Counted from the first letter of the stretch, positions 15,380 to 26,549 are shown. The stretch is 32,049 nucleotides of DNA from Burkholderiales bacterium (GCA_028868895.1 JAGWTP010000043.1:1-32049); one strand, 5' to 3'. Made by a program: numbers and translations. Notes: generated by a model from the sequence alone, not told the origin.

Positions 15380-15711
15380 TGAAGCAGCTGAGCGGCCGCG
15401 AGCTGCTGGCCGAGCACGCCGGCGGCGCCGCGCGGCCGCTGCTGCTCGATGTGCGTGAACCCTGGGAGGTCGCGCTCGCTGCGATCCGCATCGACGGCTG
15501 CAACACGCTGCACATCCCGATGAACTCGATTCCCGCGCGGCTGGGCGAGATCGATGCGGCGCAGCCTGTCGTGTGCATCTGCCATCACGGGGTGCGCAGC
15601 GCGCAGGTCGTCGCATTCCTGGAGCGGCAGGGCTTCGAGGCGGTCTATAACCTCGCCGGCGGCATCGACGCCTGGTCGCAGCAGGTCGACGCCGGCGTGC
15701 CGCGCTACTGA
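15379..15711 (+). CDS. single-domain rhodanese-like protein
   Basis: A 110-residue cytosolic rhodanese. The CH2A-like motif LLLDVREPWEVALA (about residues 21-34) and the active loop CHHGVRS with Cys68 as the persulfide-forming residue are intact; the loop ends GGIDAWS, the usual family C-terminal motif. It would transfer sulfane sulfur to an unknown acceptor. Its ATG shares one base with the stop of the methyltransferase gene (TGATG), so the two are coupled in translation. About 70 bases separate it from the TolC-like gene. Confidence 0.9.
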   Translation: MKQLSGRELLAEHAGGAARPLLLDVREPWEVALAAIRIDGCNTLHIPMNSIPARLGEIDAAQPVVCICHHGVRSAQVVAFLERQGFEAVYNLAGGIDAWSQQVDAGVPRY

Positions 15712-15780
15712 ACGCAACAACCGCGCCACGGCCGAGCCGCCGCTGCGCCGACAACCCTCAAGATCCTGGAGAGATTCGTC

Positions 15781-17172
15781 ATGCCGCTGCGCAGTCATCA
15801 CCGACCCAACCGGCGCACGGCCCGCGCGCTGCTGCTGACGCTGGGGCTCGTGCTCGGCCTGGGTGCGGCCGCCGGTGCGCGCGCGCAGAGCCTGCAGACG
15901 CTGTTCGACGCGGCGCGCGGCTACGACGCCACGTTCCTGTCGGCGCGCGCCTCGCTCGACGCCGCGCAGTACCGCCTCGACCAGACCTACGCGCTGCGCC
16001 GGCCGTCGGTCGGTCTGGCGGTGAGCGGCTCGCGCTCGATCAGCCAGACGCCCGGCGCCAGCACGCAAAGCACCACCAGCGACGTCTATGGCGCCACCGT
16101 CAACGGCTCGCAGACCCTGTTCAACCGCGCCAACGACAAGACCATCGCGCAGGGTGAAAAGTCGCTCGAGGTCGCGCGTGCCGATTTCGAATCCGCCGAG
16201 CAGGACCTGATCGTGCGCGTCTCTCAGGCCTACTTCGACGTGCTTGCCGCGCAGGACGCATTGGCCACCGCGCAAAGCAGCCTGAAGGCGATCGCCGAGC
16301 TGGTGGCCTCGGCCAAGCGCAATTTCGAGGTCGGCACCGCCACCATCACCGACACCCGCGAAGCCCAGGCCCGCTACGACCTGGCGCGCGCCACGCAGAT
16401 CCAGGCCGACAACGACCTGATCACCAAGCGCATCGCGCTCGACCAGTTGGTCGGCCGCACCGACGTCGCACCGAAGCAGTTGGCGACTCCGGTCGTGTTG
16501 CCCACGATCGCGCCGGCCAATGTCGACGACTGGGTGGCGCGCGCCGACAGCGAACACCCGCTGGTGCGCAAGGCCCGCCTGGGCCTGGAGATCGCCCGGC
16601 TCGAAACCGAGAAGGCCAACGCCGGCAACCTGCCGACAGTGGCGCTCACCGCCAGCTACGGCCGCGGCGAAGCGAACAACAGCGGCACGTTCGTGCCGTT
16701 CGGTGCGCCGGGCAGCGTGTCGTTTTCGTCGTCCACCCCGACCACGAACGCCGGGGTCGCACTCACGCTCAACCTGCCCTTGTTCGCCGGCTACGCGATC
16801 CAGAACCGCGTCAAGGAGACGCTCGCGCTCGAAGACAAGTCGCGCAACGACCTCGACGCCGCGCGCCGCGGCGTCGCGCAGGCCACCCGCACCGCGTTCT
16901 ACGGGTTGCGCTCCGGCGCCGCCCAGGTCACCGCCTTCGAGGCCGCCGAATCCTCGAGCAAGCTCGCGCTCGAAGCCACCGAACTGGGCTTCAAGGTCGG
17001 CGTGCGCGTCAACATCGACGTGCTCAATGCCCAGGCCCAGCTCTACACCACCCAGACCCAGCTCGCCAAGGCCCGCTACGACGTGCTGATGGCCGGCCTG
17101 AAGCTGCGCCAGGCCTCAGGCGTGCTGACCGGCGCCGACGTGACGGCGCTGAACAGCCTGCTGCAACCCTGA
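15781..17172 (+). CDS. TolC family type I secretion/efflux outer-membrane channel
   Basis: A 463-residue outer-membrane protein. A signal peptide covers about residues 1-36 (RALLLTLGLVLGLGAAAG core, cleavage near ARAQ-S). The rest is two TolC repeats of long helices and beta strands: SLQTLFDAARGYDATFLSAR at the start, then VRVSQAYFDVLAAQDALATA and VGVRVNIDVLNAQAQLYTTQ, all characteristic. Length equals that of Escherichia coli TolC. CTGGAGAG lies before the ATG. It is the natural partner of the adaptor and pump encoded just upstream and may also serve other exporters. Confidence 0.93.
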   Translation: MPLRSHHRPNRRTARALLLTLGLVLGLGAAAGARAQSLQTLFDAARGYDATFLSARASLDAAQYRLDQTYALRRPSVGLAVSGSRSISQTPGASTQSTTSDVYGATVNGSQTLFNRANDKTIAQGEKSLEVARADFESAEQDLIVRVSQAYFDVLAAQDALATAQSSLKAIAELVASAKRNFEVGTATITDTREAQARYDLARATQIQADNDLITKRIALDQLVGRTDVAPKQLATPVVLPTIAPANVDDWVARADSEHPLVRKARLGLEIARLETEKANAGNLPTVALTASYGRGEANNSGTFVPFGAPGSVSFSSSTPTTNAGVALTLNLPLFAGYAIQNRVKETLALEDKSRNDLDAARRGVAQATRTAFYGLRSGAAQVTAFEAAESSSKLALEATELGFKVGVRVNIDVLNAQAQLYTTQTQLAKARYDVLMAGLKLRQASGVLTGADVTALNSLLQP

Positions 17173-17176
17173 GCGC

Positions 17177-17686
17177 ATGCAGGCACTCGTCACCGCGCAA
17201 CTTCTGCTCGAGCCCTTGACGGTTGCGCATGCCGACGAGATGTTCGATGTGCTGTCGGATGAGGCCATCTATCGCCATCTCGACGAGGCCGCGCCGGCCT
17301 CGGTCGAACACCTGCGCCGCGTCTACGACAAGCGTGAGGCGCGCCGATCTCCGGATGGCAGCGAAGACTGGTTGAACTGGGTGGTCCGCGTGCCCGGCGG
17401 CCAGCTCTTGGGCTGCGTGCAAGCCACGGTCTTCGTGCCGGGCAGCGCCTGGATCGCCTACGTGTTTTCGAGCCGGCATTGGGGCCGCGGCCATGCCCAC
17501 GAGGCGACGGCAGGCATGCTCGCGCATTTGGCGCAGGCCTACGGAGTCCGTCGATATCTGGCGACGGTCGAGGTCGAAAACGAGCGGTCGATCCGTCTGC
17601 TTGAACGCCTGGGCTTCGCGCGAGCGTCCCCGCACGAAATGGCCGGTCATGACCTGTCAACGACGGAGCTACTGTTCTTGCGGTAG
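17177..17686 (+). CDS. GNAT family N-acetyltransferase (RimJ/RimL type)
   Basis: A 169-residue acetyl-CoA-dependent acyltransferase. It opens with TAQLLLEPLTVAHADEMFDV, the usual RimJ/RimL N-terminus; the acetyl-CoA segment is about residues 95-115 (SSRHWGRGHAHEATAGMLAH), where the phosphate loop is H-W-G-R-G-H-A rather than the common R/Q-G-x-G-x-A; the C-terminal NERSIRLLERLGFAR is standard. The target is unknown. It starts four bases after the TolC-like stop, so it may be cotranscribed, although the codons are a little less GC-rich and a functional link to efflux is not apparent. Confidence 0.87.
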   Translation: MQALVTAQLLLEPLTVAHADEMFDVLSDEAIYRHLDEAAPASVEHLRRVYDKREARRSPDGSEDWLNWVVRVPGGQLLGCVQATVFVPGSAWIAYVFSSRHWGRGHAHEATAGMLAHLAQAYGVRRYLATVEVENERSIRLLERLGFARASPHEMAGHDLSTTELLFLR

Positions 17687-17848
17687 CGAATGATTGCGTC
17701 CATGCAATCGGTTGGCAGCGTGCGAGCCGATCGTGAGCACTGGTATTCCCCGGTCATCCGCAACACCCGAAGCAACGTTTCTTGACCATGCCCACACGCC
17801 GGCTTGACGCGCCGCGACCACACTGGGCTCAGCTTCGGAGCCGCGCCC

Positions 17849-19249
17849 ATGTCGAACCCTGTCACGCTGCAGTCGGCCATCGCCGCGAACCGTTTCGGTC
17901 TGGGCGAGGCGTCACTCGACGCCGTGCCAGGCGACGCCCGCGCCTGGCTCGAGGCGCAGATCGGCCCGGCCGATGCGCCGCTGGGCGACGGGCTGCTGAG
18001 CACCCGCGACGCGCTCGAGCACAGCGCTGCCGAGCGCCAGATCGCGAAGAACCCGCCGCCGGGCATGAGCGCGGCGCAGGCGCTCGGCGCCTACTACCGC
18101 GAAATCAATCTGGCCGACGCGCGCTCGCGCCTGCTGACCGCGATGCGCAGCACGCGGCCATTTGCCGAGCGGCTGCAGTGGTTCTGGGCCAATCACTTCA
18201 CGGTGTCGCTGGCCAAGGGCACGACGCGCGGGCTGGTCGGCGCGTTCGAGCGCGACGCGATCCGGCCGAACATCGCCGGCTCGTTCGAGGCACTGCTCAC
18301 CGCGTCGACCACGCACCCGGCGATGCTGCGCTATCTCGACAACGTCCAGTCGGCCGGGCCGCATTCGCGCATCGTCGCGCGCGCCGCCCGCTTTGCTGCG
18401 CGGCGCGACGAGACGCCGCGGCTGACGGGGCTGAACGAGAACCTGGCGCGCGAGGTGCTGGAGCTGCACACGCTGGGCGCCGACAGCGCGCGCAGCGCCA
18501 CGCCCAGCTACACGCAGGCCGACGTGACCGCGTTCGCCCGTGTGCTCACCGGCTGGCGGGTCGGGCCGGCCGAGACCGACCCGACGAAGAACTTCGACCC
18601 CGCCTGGCACGAGCCCGGCCCGAAAACCTTGCTCGGCACCACCTACCCCGAAGGCCCCGAGGCGCTGCACCGGGTGCTGCACGATCTGGCCCACCACCCG
18701 GCCACCGCGCACTTCATCGCCACCAAGCTGGCGCGCCATTTCGTCGCCGACGACCCGCCGCCGGCGCTGGTCGAGCGGCTCGCCGGCACCTACCTGCGCC
18801 ACGACGCGCAACTCGCGCCGGTCTACCGCGAGCTGATCGCGAGCCGCGAGGCCTGGCAGCCGCACCCGGTCAAGCTCAAGACGCCGGAGGAATTCGTGGT
18901 CTCGTCGGTGCGCATGCTCGGCCTGAACCCGCGCCTGTTCGACCCGCGCGACGCGGCCCGGGGCCTGGGCATCGTGACGCTCGGCCAGCGCATCCTGGCG
19001 GCGCCGTCGCCGGCCGGCTGGAGCGACCGCGCCGACGACTGGCTCGGCCCCGACGCGGTCTGGAAGCGCGTCGAGTGGTCGACCCACACCGCCCAGCGGC
19101 TGGGCAGCAGCGTCGATGCGCGGGTGCTGGCCGCGAGCAGCCTCGGGCCGCTGCTGAGCCCCGAGACGACGACGCAGATCGAGCGTGCCGCCGACGCCCC
19201 GCAGGCGCTGGCGCTGCTGCTGATGGCGCCGGAGTTCCAGCGCCGCTGA
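17849..19249 (+). CDS. DUF1800 domain protein
   Basis: A 466-residue protein filling the DUF1800 family length. Recognisable parts are AIAANRFGLGEASL at the N-terminus, ERLQWFWANHFTVSLAKG (about 110-128), NENLAREVLELHTLG (about 205-220), FARVLTGWRVG and HHPATAHFIATKLARHFVADD (about 285-305), closing with LLLMAPEFQRR. No signal peptide or membrane helix is seen. The biochemical role is unknown; members nearly always stand before a DUF1501 gene, as here, with 32 bases between. The ATG at 17849 matches the usual start just before the ANRFGLG motif; the frame opens 15 codons earlier without support. Cotransport with the Tat-exported partner is possible but speculative. Confidence 0.9.
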   Translation: MSNPVTLQSAIAANRFGLGEASLDAVPGDARAWLEAQIGPADAPLGDGLLSTRDALEHSAAERQIAKNPPPGMSAAQALGAYYREINLADARSRLLTAMRSTRPFAERLQWFWANHFTVSLAKGTTRGLVGAFERDAIRPNIAGSFEALLTASTTHPAMLRYLDNVQSAGPHSRIVARAARFAARRDETPRLTGLNENLAREVLELHTLGADSARSATPSYTQADVTAFARVLTGWRVGPAETDPTKNFDPAWHEPGPKTLLGTTYPEGPEALHRVLHDLAHHPATAHFIATKLARHFVADDPPPALVERLAGTYLRHDAQLAPVYRELIASREAWQPHPVKLKTPEEFVVSSVRMLGLNPRLFDPRDAARGLGIVTLGQRILAAPSPAGWSDRADDWLGPDAVWKRVEWSTHTAQRLGSSVDARVLAASSLGPLLSPETTTQIERAADAPQALALLLMAPEFQRR

Positions 19250-19281
19250 GCGCGTCGCAACCCATTCCCCGGAGACCACCC

Positions 19282-20499
19282 ATGAACTTGCCCGTCAACA
19301 CCCGCCGTCGCCGCCTGCTCGGCGCCGCACTCGGCGCCGGCACGCTCGCGCCCTGGTCGACGCTGAGTTTCGCGGCCGGTGCGGCCCACGACGCGGTCGC
19401 CGATCGACGCTTCGTGTTCGTGATCCTGCGTGGCGCGCTCGACGGGCTGTCGGCGGTGCCGGCTCTCGGCGACCCCGACTTCGCGGCAGCGCGCGGTGCG
19501 CTCGGGCAGTTCGGCGCTGCGCCGCTCGCGCTCGACACCACCTTCGCGCTGCACCCGAACCTGGCGCAGCTGCATGCGATGTACGGCCGCGGCGAACTCG
19601 CGGTGGTGCACGCGGTGGGCCAGCCCTGGCGCGACCGCTCCCACTTCGACGCGCAACAGGTGCTCGAAAGCGGCGGCGTGCGGCCCTACGAGCTCGCCAC
19701 CGGCTGGCTCGGCCGCGCGCTCGGCGCCCAGCGCAGCAAGGGCCTGGCGCTGAACACCGCGGTGCCGCTGGTGCTGCGCGGGCCGGGCGTGGTCGACACC
19801 TGGGCGCCGTCGGCGCTGCCCGATCCCGGCGCCGACCTGGTGGCCCGGCTCGACCGCATGTACGTCAACGATGCCGCTCTGGCGACCGCTCTGGAGCGCG
19901 CCAAGGCACTGCATTTCGGTGCCGCGATGCCGGCCGACATGGCCGGCGGCGGCATGGGCGGAGCGGCGGCCGGGCGCGCCGGCGGCTTCGTCGTGCTGGC
20001 GCAGCGCGCGGCCGAATTCCTCGCCGAACCGAACGGCCCGCAGGCCGCCGTGCTCGAGATGACCGGCTGGGACACCCACGCCAACCAGGCCAACCCGAAC
20101 GGGCCGCTGGCCAACTACCTGCGCCAGCTCGACACCGGCCTGGCCGCGCTGCGCGACGGGCTGCTCGCCAGCGGAACCTGGAGCCGCACGGTCGTCGTCG
20201 TCGCCACCGAGTTCGGCCGCACGGTCGCGATCAACGGCACGCTCGGCACCGACCACGGCAGCGGCGGTGCGGCGTTCGTGCTCGGCGGCGCCGTGAACGG
20301 CGGGCGCGTCATCGCCGACTGGCCCGGCCTGGCCGCGCGCGACCGCTTCGAGGGCCGCGACCTGAAGGTCACGACCGACCTGCGCGCCGTGCTCAAGGGC
20401 GTGCTCGCCGACCACCTGCAGGTGCCGGCGCAGCGCCTGGACACCGAGGTGTTCCCGGGCAGTGCCGCGGTGAAGGGCATCGCGCTGCTCAAGGCCTGA
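19282..20499 (+). CDS. DUF1501 domain protein with Tat-like signal
   Basis: A 405-residue protein of the DUF1501 family, which belongs to the alkaline phosphatase/sulfatase fold. The N-terminus NTRRRRLLGAALGAG followed by a hydrophobic stretch and SFAAGA looks like a twin-arginine export signal. Family motifs include LRGALDGLSAVPALGDPDF (about 49-67), VGQPWRDRSHFDAQQVLESG, MTGWDTHANQ and VVATEFGRTVAINGTLGTDH, where conserved Asp and His residues would bind metal as in phosphatases. A Gly/Met-rich loop (ADMAGGGMGGAAAGRAGG) lies near residue 220. CCCGGAGA serves as ribosome-binding site. It is paired with the DUF1800 gene; the pair's job is not known. Confidence 0.9.
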   Translation: MNLPVNTRRRRLLGAALGAGTLAPWSTLSFAAGAAHDAVADRRFVFVILRGALDGLSAVPALGDPDFAAARGALGQFGAAPLALDTTFALHPNLAQLHAMYGRGELAVVHAVGQPWRDRSHFDAQQVLESGGVRPYELATGWLGRALGAQRSKGLALNTAVPLVLRGPGVVDTWAPSALPDPGADLVARLDRMYVNDAALATALERAKALHFGAAMPADMAGGGMGGAAAGRAGGFVVLAQRAAEFLAEPNGPQAAVLEMTGWDTHANQANPNGPLANYLRQLDTGLAALRDGLLASGTWSRTVVVVATEFGRTVAINGTLGTDHGSGGAAFVLGGAVNGGRVIADWPGLAARDRFEGRDLKVTTDLRAVLKGVLADHLQVPAQRLDTEVFPGSAAVKGIALLKA

Positions 20500-20525
20500 G
20501 CGTTGCCCGCTCGAGGCCGAGCCGC

Positions 20526-21812
20526 TCAGGCCGGTCGGATCAACGGCACGATGCGCCGCGCCATGCGCGCCGCGGCACCGCGGTGCTGAGCGGCGAACTG
20601 GACCGCCCGGGCCGACAGTTGCGCCAGGCGCTGCGGCTCGCGCAGCAGCGCGTTCACCTCGGCCACGCCGGCGGCCATGTCGGCCACCCGCAGCGACGCG
20701 CCGGCGGCGAGCGAGAGTTCGGCGGCGTCGTTGAAGTTGAACGTGCTCGGGCCCATCACCAGCGGGCAGGCGCAGGCGGCGGCCTCGATCAGGTTGTGGC
20801 CACCGAGCGGCGCAAAGCTGCCGCCCAGCAACGCGACCCGCGCGGTGGCGTAGTAGAGCGCCATCTCGTGCATCGAGTCGCCGAGCCAGACCTGCGCCTG
20901 CAGCGCCTCCGGCAGCGGCTCCTGGTCCCACGCGCTGCGCCGCGCGAGCGTCAGTCCGGCGGAGCGCACCAGGCTCGCGACCTCGTCGAAGCGCTGCGGG
21001 TGGCGCGGCACGATCAACAGCAGTGCGCCGGGTACGCGCTGACGCGCCCAGGCCGCCAGCAGCAGCGCCTCCTCACCCTCGCGGGTGATGGCGGCGAGCA
21101 CCACGTCACGGCCCAGCAACGCGCGCCAGGCGGCGCCGCGCGCGAGCTGCGCGGGGTCGGGCGTGAGGTCGAACTTCAGGTTGCCGCTGACCTCGACCGT
21201 GCGCGCGCCGGACTCGCGGATCCGGCGGGCATCGTCTTCGGTCTGGGCGAGCACCAGCGCCAGGCTCTCCACGGCCGGGCGCAGCACCTCGGCGAAACGC
21301 AATCCACGCCGAAAACTGGTCTCGTTCAGGCGCGCATTGGCCAACACCATCGGCACCGCGCCGGCCTGCGCCGCGAGCAGCAGGTTGGGCCAGACCTCGG
21401 TTTCCATCAGCACGCCCACGCCCGGGCGGAACTGCGCGAAGAAGCGCCGCGCCGCGCCCGGCGTGTCGTAGGGCAGCCAGGTCTGGCGATCGCCGTCGCG
21501 CAGCAGCGCCTGGCCGGCCTCAAGCCCGGTGGCGGTGCCGTGGGTGAGCAGCAGGCGCATGCCGGGGCGCGCCGCGCGCAGCACGTCGATCAGCGCGGCG
21601 GCGGCCCGCGTCTCGCCCAGCGACACCGCATGCACCCAGACCCAGCCCCTGCCCGGCGCACCGCGGTACCAGCCAAAACGCTCGGCGATGCGCTCGCGGT
21701 ACAGCGGCTCGGCCCGGCCGCGCCACCACAGGCGCAGCAGGTGCGCGGGCGCCAGCAGGCGCAGCAGCAGCGAGTAGGCGCCTCGCGCCAGCGCGCTGCG
21801 CAGCCGGCTCAT
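20526..21812 (-). CDS. waaA: 3-deoxy-D-manno-octulosonic acid (Kdo) transferase
   Basis: A 428-residue membrane-associated glycosyltransferase that adds Kdo from CMP-Kdo to lipid A precursor. An N-terminal hydrophobic helix (about 10-28) is followed by YRERIAERFGWYRG with the catalytic glutamate region, GWVWVHAVSLGETRAA (about 56-71), LMETEVWPNLL (about 135-145) and the C-terminal donor-site motif LGGHNLIEAAACACPLVMGP. Length fits the family. The ATG at 21812 forms an ATGA overlap with the stop of waaC; an ATG four codons earlier is possible. The gene converges with the DUF1501 gene, 26 bases apart. Confidence 0.94.
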   Translation of the reverse strand: MSRLRSALARGAYSLLLRLLAPAHLLRLWWRGRAEPLYRERIAERFGWYRGAPGRGWVWVHAVSLGETRAAAALIDVLRAARPGMRLLLTHGTATGLEAGQALLRDGDRQTWLPYDTPGAARRFFAQFRPGVGVLMETEVWPNLLLAAQAGAVPMVLANARLNETSFRRGLRFAEVLRPAVESLALVLAQTEDDARRIRESGARTVEVSGNLKFDLTPDPAQLARGAAWRALLGRDVVLAAITREGEEALLLAAWARQRVPGALLLIVPRHPQRFDEVASLVRSAGLTLARRSAWDQEPLPEALQAQVWLGDSMHEMALYYATARVALLGGSFAPLGGHNLIEAAACACPLVMGPSTFNFNDAAELSLAAGASLRVADMAAGVAEVNALLREPQRLAQLSARAVQFAAQHRGAAARMARRIVPLIRPA

Positions 21813-22852
21813 ACGACCGGGCATACGCTCGCTCCCGGGACCGCTGCGCGCACGCTCACCCACGCCGCCCACACGGCTTCGATCAAGGGCGGCCGCGGTG
21901 CCGGCCAGGCGCCGTGCCCGTCCGCTTGCCCGTCCACTTGCCCGTCCCCCTGTACGGTCACCTGGTGCGAATGCCCGTGCGTGGCCTGCGGGCCGGTGCG
22001 CCACGCCGTCGGCCAGTTGTAGATCTGCACGTGCGGCAGGTTCAGCGCCACGGCGACATGGCTCAGGCCGCTGTCCACGCCGATCACCCCGTGCGTTGCC
22101 CCGAGTCGATCGACCAGCGCGTCGAGCGCCATCTCGGGCCAGACCTGCGCCCCCTCGCCGAGCGCGCTGGCGATGCGCTGCGCCCGGTCCCGCTCCACCG
22201 CGCCAGCGTGCGGCAGCGCAACGCGCCAGCCCTCGCGCAGCGCACGGCGGCCGAGCTCGACCCAGGCCGCCTCGGGCCACAGCTTGTCGGCGCGCGACGT
22301 GCCATGCACCAGCGCCACGGTCGGCGCGCCCGCCGCGAGCTCGGCGTGGGTTTGCAAGCCGAATTGCGGTGGCCCGGCGACGCGATAGCCGAGCGCGCGC
22401 GCCGCCAGCTCGCGCCCACGGTCCAGGGCGTGGATGTGCGGTTCGATGCGGATCGGGCGGTCGACCAGCCAGCGTGCCGGCGCCTCGAAGCTCGCGCCGT
22501 CGGTGCGGTTCGCCAGACCGTAGCTCACGCCATGAGCCAGGCGCGCAACGACGGCCGATTTGGTCAGGCCCTGCAGGTCGAGCACGGCGTCGTAGTGGTC
22601 GCGTTGCAAACGCTCGCGAAACGCGCGCCATTCGGTGCGCACCCCGGCGCTCCACCACGCGCGGGTCCAGCGCCGCAGCCCGCATTCGATGACCTGGCAC
22701 ACGCCGTCGACGCGCCGCACCAGCGGAGCAAAGCCGGGCTCGACCACCCAGTCGATCATTGCACCGGGGTGCGCCGCGCGAATGTCGTGCACCACCGGCA
22801 TGCTGTGCACCACGTCGCCGAGCGACGAGAGCTTGACGATCAGGATCCGCAC
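21809..22852 (-). CDS. waaC: lipopolysaccharide heptosyltransferase I
   Basis: A 347-residue GT-B glycosyltransferase that adds the first heptose to Kdo in the inner core. The start is a GTG and the N-terminus reads VRILIVKLSSLGDVVHSMPV, the family hallmark with the catalytic Asp of SSLGD at position 13. Donor-site features include VALVHGTSRADKLWPEAAWVEL and GVIGVDSGLSHVAVAL. Near the C-terminus an unusual DGQVDGQADGHG insert is encoded by a 12-base tandem repeat. The upstream ATG at 23020 would add 56 arginine-rich residues and is rejected. The four-base overlap with waaA means coupled expression. Confidence 0.94.
   Translation of the reverse strand: MRILIVKLSSLGDVVHSMPVVHDIRAAHPGAMIDWVVEPGFAPLVRRVDGVCQVIECGLRRWTRAWWSAGVRTEWRAFRERLQRDHYDAVLDLQGLTKSAVVARLAHGVSYGLANRTDGASFEAPARWLVDRPIRIEPHIHALDRGRELAARALGYRVAGPPQFGLQTHAELAAGAPTVALVHGTSRADKLWPEAAWVELGRRALREGWRVALPHAGAVERDRAQRIASALGEGAQVWPEMALDALVDRLGATHGVIGVDSGLSHVAVALNLPHVQIYNWPTAWRTGPQATHGHSHQVTVQGDGQVDGQADGHGAWPAPRPPLIEAVWAAWVSVRAAVPGASVCPVV
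21915..21950. repeat. 12-base tandem repeat inside waaC, three units
   Basis: Three adjacent 12-base units on the plus strand: TGCCCGTCCGCT, TGCCCGTCCACT and TGCCCGTCCCCC. They keep the waaC reading frame and encode a D-G-Q-V/A-D-G-Q/H pattern on the minus strand. Since each unit is a multiple of three, slippage changes length without a frameshift. The first two units differ by one base and the third by two or three. Confidence 0.85.
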
Positions 22853-22991
22853 CGACGGCGCCCCTCGTCCGCGGCGCACCGCAACCGATCCCGCGGTGGA
22901 AGGCGGGCCGGCCAAGGGCCAAGCCGGGCCCCTTCGTTGCCCGAAGCGGCCCGGCGCTCGGCCCGCAGGAAAGTCGACGTCACGCGATGTC

Positions 22992-24383
22992 TCAGTGCGC
23001 CGCCACCGCCACGCGCGCATCGGGCTTGACCCGGCGCAGCGCGGCCATGAAGTCGCCCTGGATGCGCTCCAGCGCCGCCGCGGTGTGGCCTTCGAAGCGC
23101 ATCACCAGCACCGGCGTGGTGTTGCTCGCGCGGATCAGGCCGAAGCCGTCCTTGTAGTCCACGCGCAAGCCGTCGATCGTGACGATCTCTTGCGCACCGG
23201 GGAACCTGGCGTTCGCCAGCAGTTGCTGCACGACGACCTTGGGTTCGCCCTCGGCGCAGGGCACGTTCAGCTCGGGCGTGCTGAAGCTGGTGGGCAGCGC
23301 GTTGAGTACCCGGCTCGGGTTTCTGCTGCGCGACAGGATCTCGAGCAACCGTGCCGCGGTGTAGGTGGCGTCGTCGAAACCGTACCAGCGCTCGGCGAAG
23401 AAGATGTGCCCGCTCATCTCGCCGGCGATCGGTGCGCCGGTTTCGCGCAGCTTGGCCTTGACGAGCGAGTGGCCGGTCTTCCACATCAACGGCACGCCGC
23501 CACCCCTGCGGATCGCCTGCGCCAGGCGCTGCGTGCACTTGACGTCGAAGATGACCGTGGCGCCGGGGTGGCGCTTCAGGATGTCGGTGGCCAGCAGCAT
23601 CAGTTGGCGGTCGGGGTAGATGATCTGGCCGTCCCGGGTGACGACGCCGAGGCGGTCGCCGTCGCCGTCGAACGCCAGGCCGAGTTCGGCGCCGGTCTCG
23701 CGCACGGTGCGGATCAGGTCGGCCAGGTTGGCGGGCTGGCTCGGATCGGGGTGGTGGTTCGGGAAGTCGCCGTCGACCTCGGAGTAGAGCTCGACCACCT
23801 CGCAGCCGAGCGCGCGCAGGATGCCGGGCGCCGACGCGCCCGGGATGCCGTTGCCCGAGTCGACGACGATCTTCATCGGCCGCGCGAGATGGCAGTCGCC
23901 GACGATGCGCGCGAGGTATTCGGCGCCGATGTCCATCGCCGCCGAGCGGCCCGCGCCATGCACGTAATCCTCGGCCTCGATGCGCCGGCGCAGCGCCTGG
24001 ATCTCGTCGCCGTAGATCGCCTTGCCGGCCAGCACCATCTTGAAGCCGTTGTAGTCCTTCGGGTTGTGGCTGCCGGTGACCATCACGCCGCTGCGGCAGC
24101 CGTGCCGGTCGCGCGTGGCGGCCACGTAGTAGAGCATCGGCGTGGTCACGGCGCCGAGATCGACGACGTCGAGTCCGGTCGAGGCCAAGCCCTTGATCAG
24201 CGCCGCGGCCAGACCCGGGCCCGACAGCCGCCCGTCGCGCCCGACCGCCACCGCGCGCTCGCCGGCCTGAACGGCCTCGGTGCCGAACGCGCGGCCGAGG
24301 TGTTCTGCGAACGCGGCGTCGAGACCTTTGCCGACCACGCCGCGGATGTCGTAGGCCTTGAAGCTGGATGCGCTGACTTGCAT
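22992..24383 (-). CDS. phosphomannomutase/phosphoglucomutase (AlgC/ManB type)
   Basis: A 463-residue alpha-D-phosphohexomutase interconverting hexose 1- and 6-phosphates for LPS, exopolysaccharide or GDP-mannose synthesis. The four family sites are visible: phosphoserine loop TGSHNP with Ser105, metal loop DGDGDR at 239-244, sugar-binding GEMSGH at 321-326 and the phosphate-binding [14 protein letters not shown] near the C-terminus. The N-terminus [11 protein letters not shown] is standard. The start ATG at 24383 lies just before this motif. It is 139 bases upstream of waaC on the same strand, in keeping with a joint role in surface polysaccharide supply. Confidence 0.95.
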   Translation of the reverse strand: MQVSASSFKAYDIRGVVGKGLDAAFAEHLGRAFGTEAVQAGERAVAVGRDGRLSGPGLAAALIKGLASTGLDVVDLGAVTTPMLYYVAATRDRHGCRSGVMVTGSHNPKDYNGFKMVLAGKAIYGDEIQALRRRIEAEDYVHGAGRSAAMDIGAEYLARIVGDCHLARPMKIVVDSGNGIPGASAPGILRALGCEVVELYSEVDGDFPNHHPDPSQPANLADLIRTVRETGAELGLAFDGDGDRLGVVTRDGQIIYPDRQLMLLATDILKRHPGATVIFDVKCTQRLAQAIRRGGGVPLMWKTGHSLVKAKLRETGAPIAGEMSGHIFFAERWYGFDDATYTAARLLEILSRSRNPSRVLNALPTSFSTPELNVPCAEGEPKVVVQQLLANARFPGAQEIVTIDGLRVDYKDGFGLIRASNTTPVLVMRFEGHTAAALERIQGDFMAALRRVKPDARVAVAAH

Positions 24384-24411
24384 GGGTGGGTGGGGCTGCC
24401 GGGGTGCGGCG

Positions 24412-24417
24412 ATTGTA
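24412..24417 (-). promoter_or_regulatory. -10-like element before the phosphohexomutase gene
   Basis: On the minus strand the hexamer is TACAAT (5 of 6 matches to TATAAT), 28 bases before the ATG at 24383. No convincing -35 hexamer is found at 16-18 bases. The remainder of the 88-base gap to the acs stop is GC-rich. Confidence 0.35.
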
Positions 24418-24471
24418 GGGACGCGCCCGCGGGGCAACGCCTGCGCGCCCCGGCCCTCAGCCCACCCGCGG

Positions 24472-26442
<1,971 letters not shown>

Positions 26443-26549
26443 CGGTGTCTCCTGGGGGTGTCGGGGTCGGCCCCGAGCGGCTGGCGCCGCAGGTTAGGCA
26501 GGTGCTCTTACGAAGGGCTTACTCGCTCTGGCGACGATGGTGTGGCAAC

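Noticed and set aside
17692-17709. Hairpin GATTGC-N6-GCAATC after the GNAT gene as a terminator
   Set aside because: The stem has six base pairs, low stability and no T-run, and could arise by chance.
22853-23020. N-terminal extension of waaC by 56 codons to an upstream ATG
   Set aside because: The extension is arginine-rich low-complexity sequence, while the GTG at 22852 begins exactly at the conserved family N-terminus.
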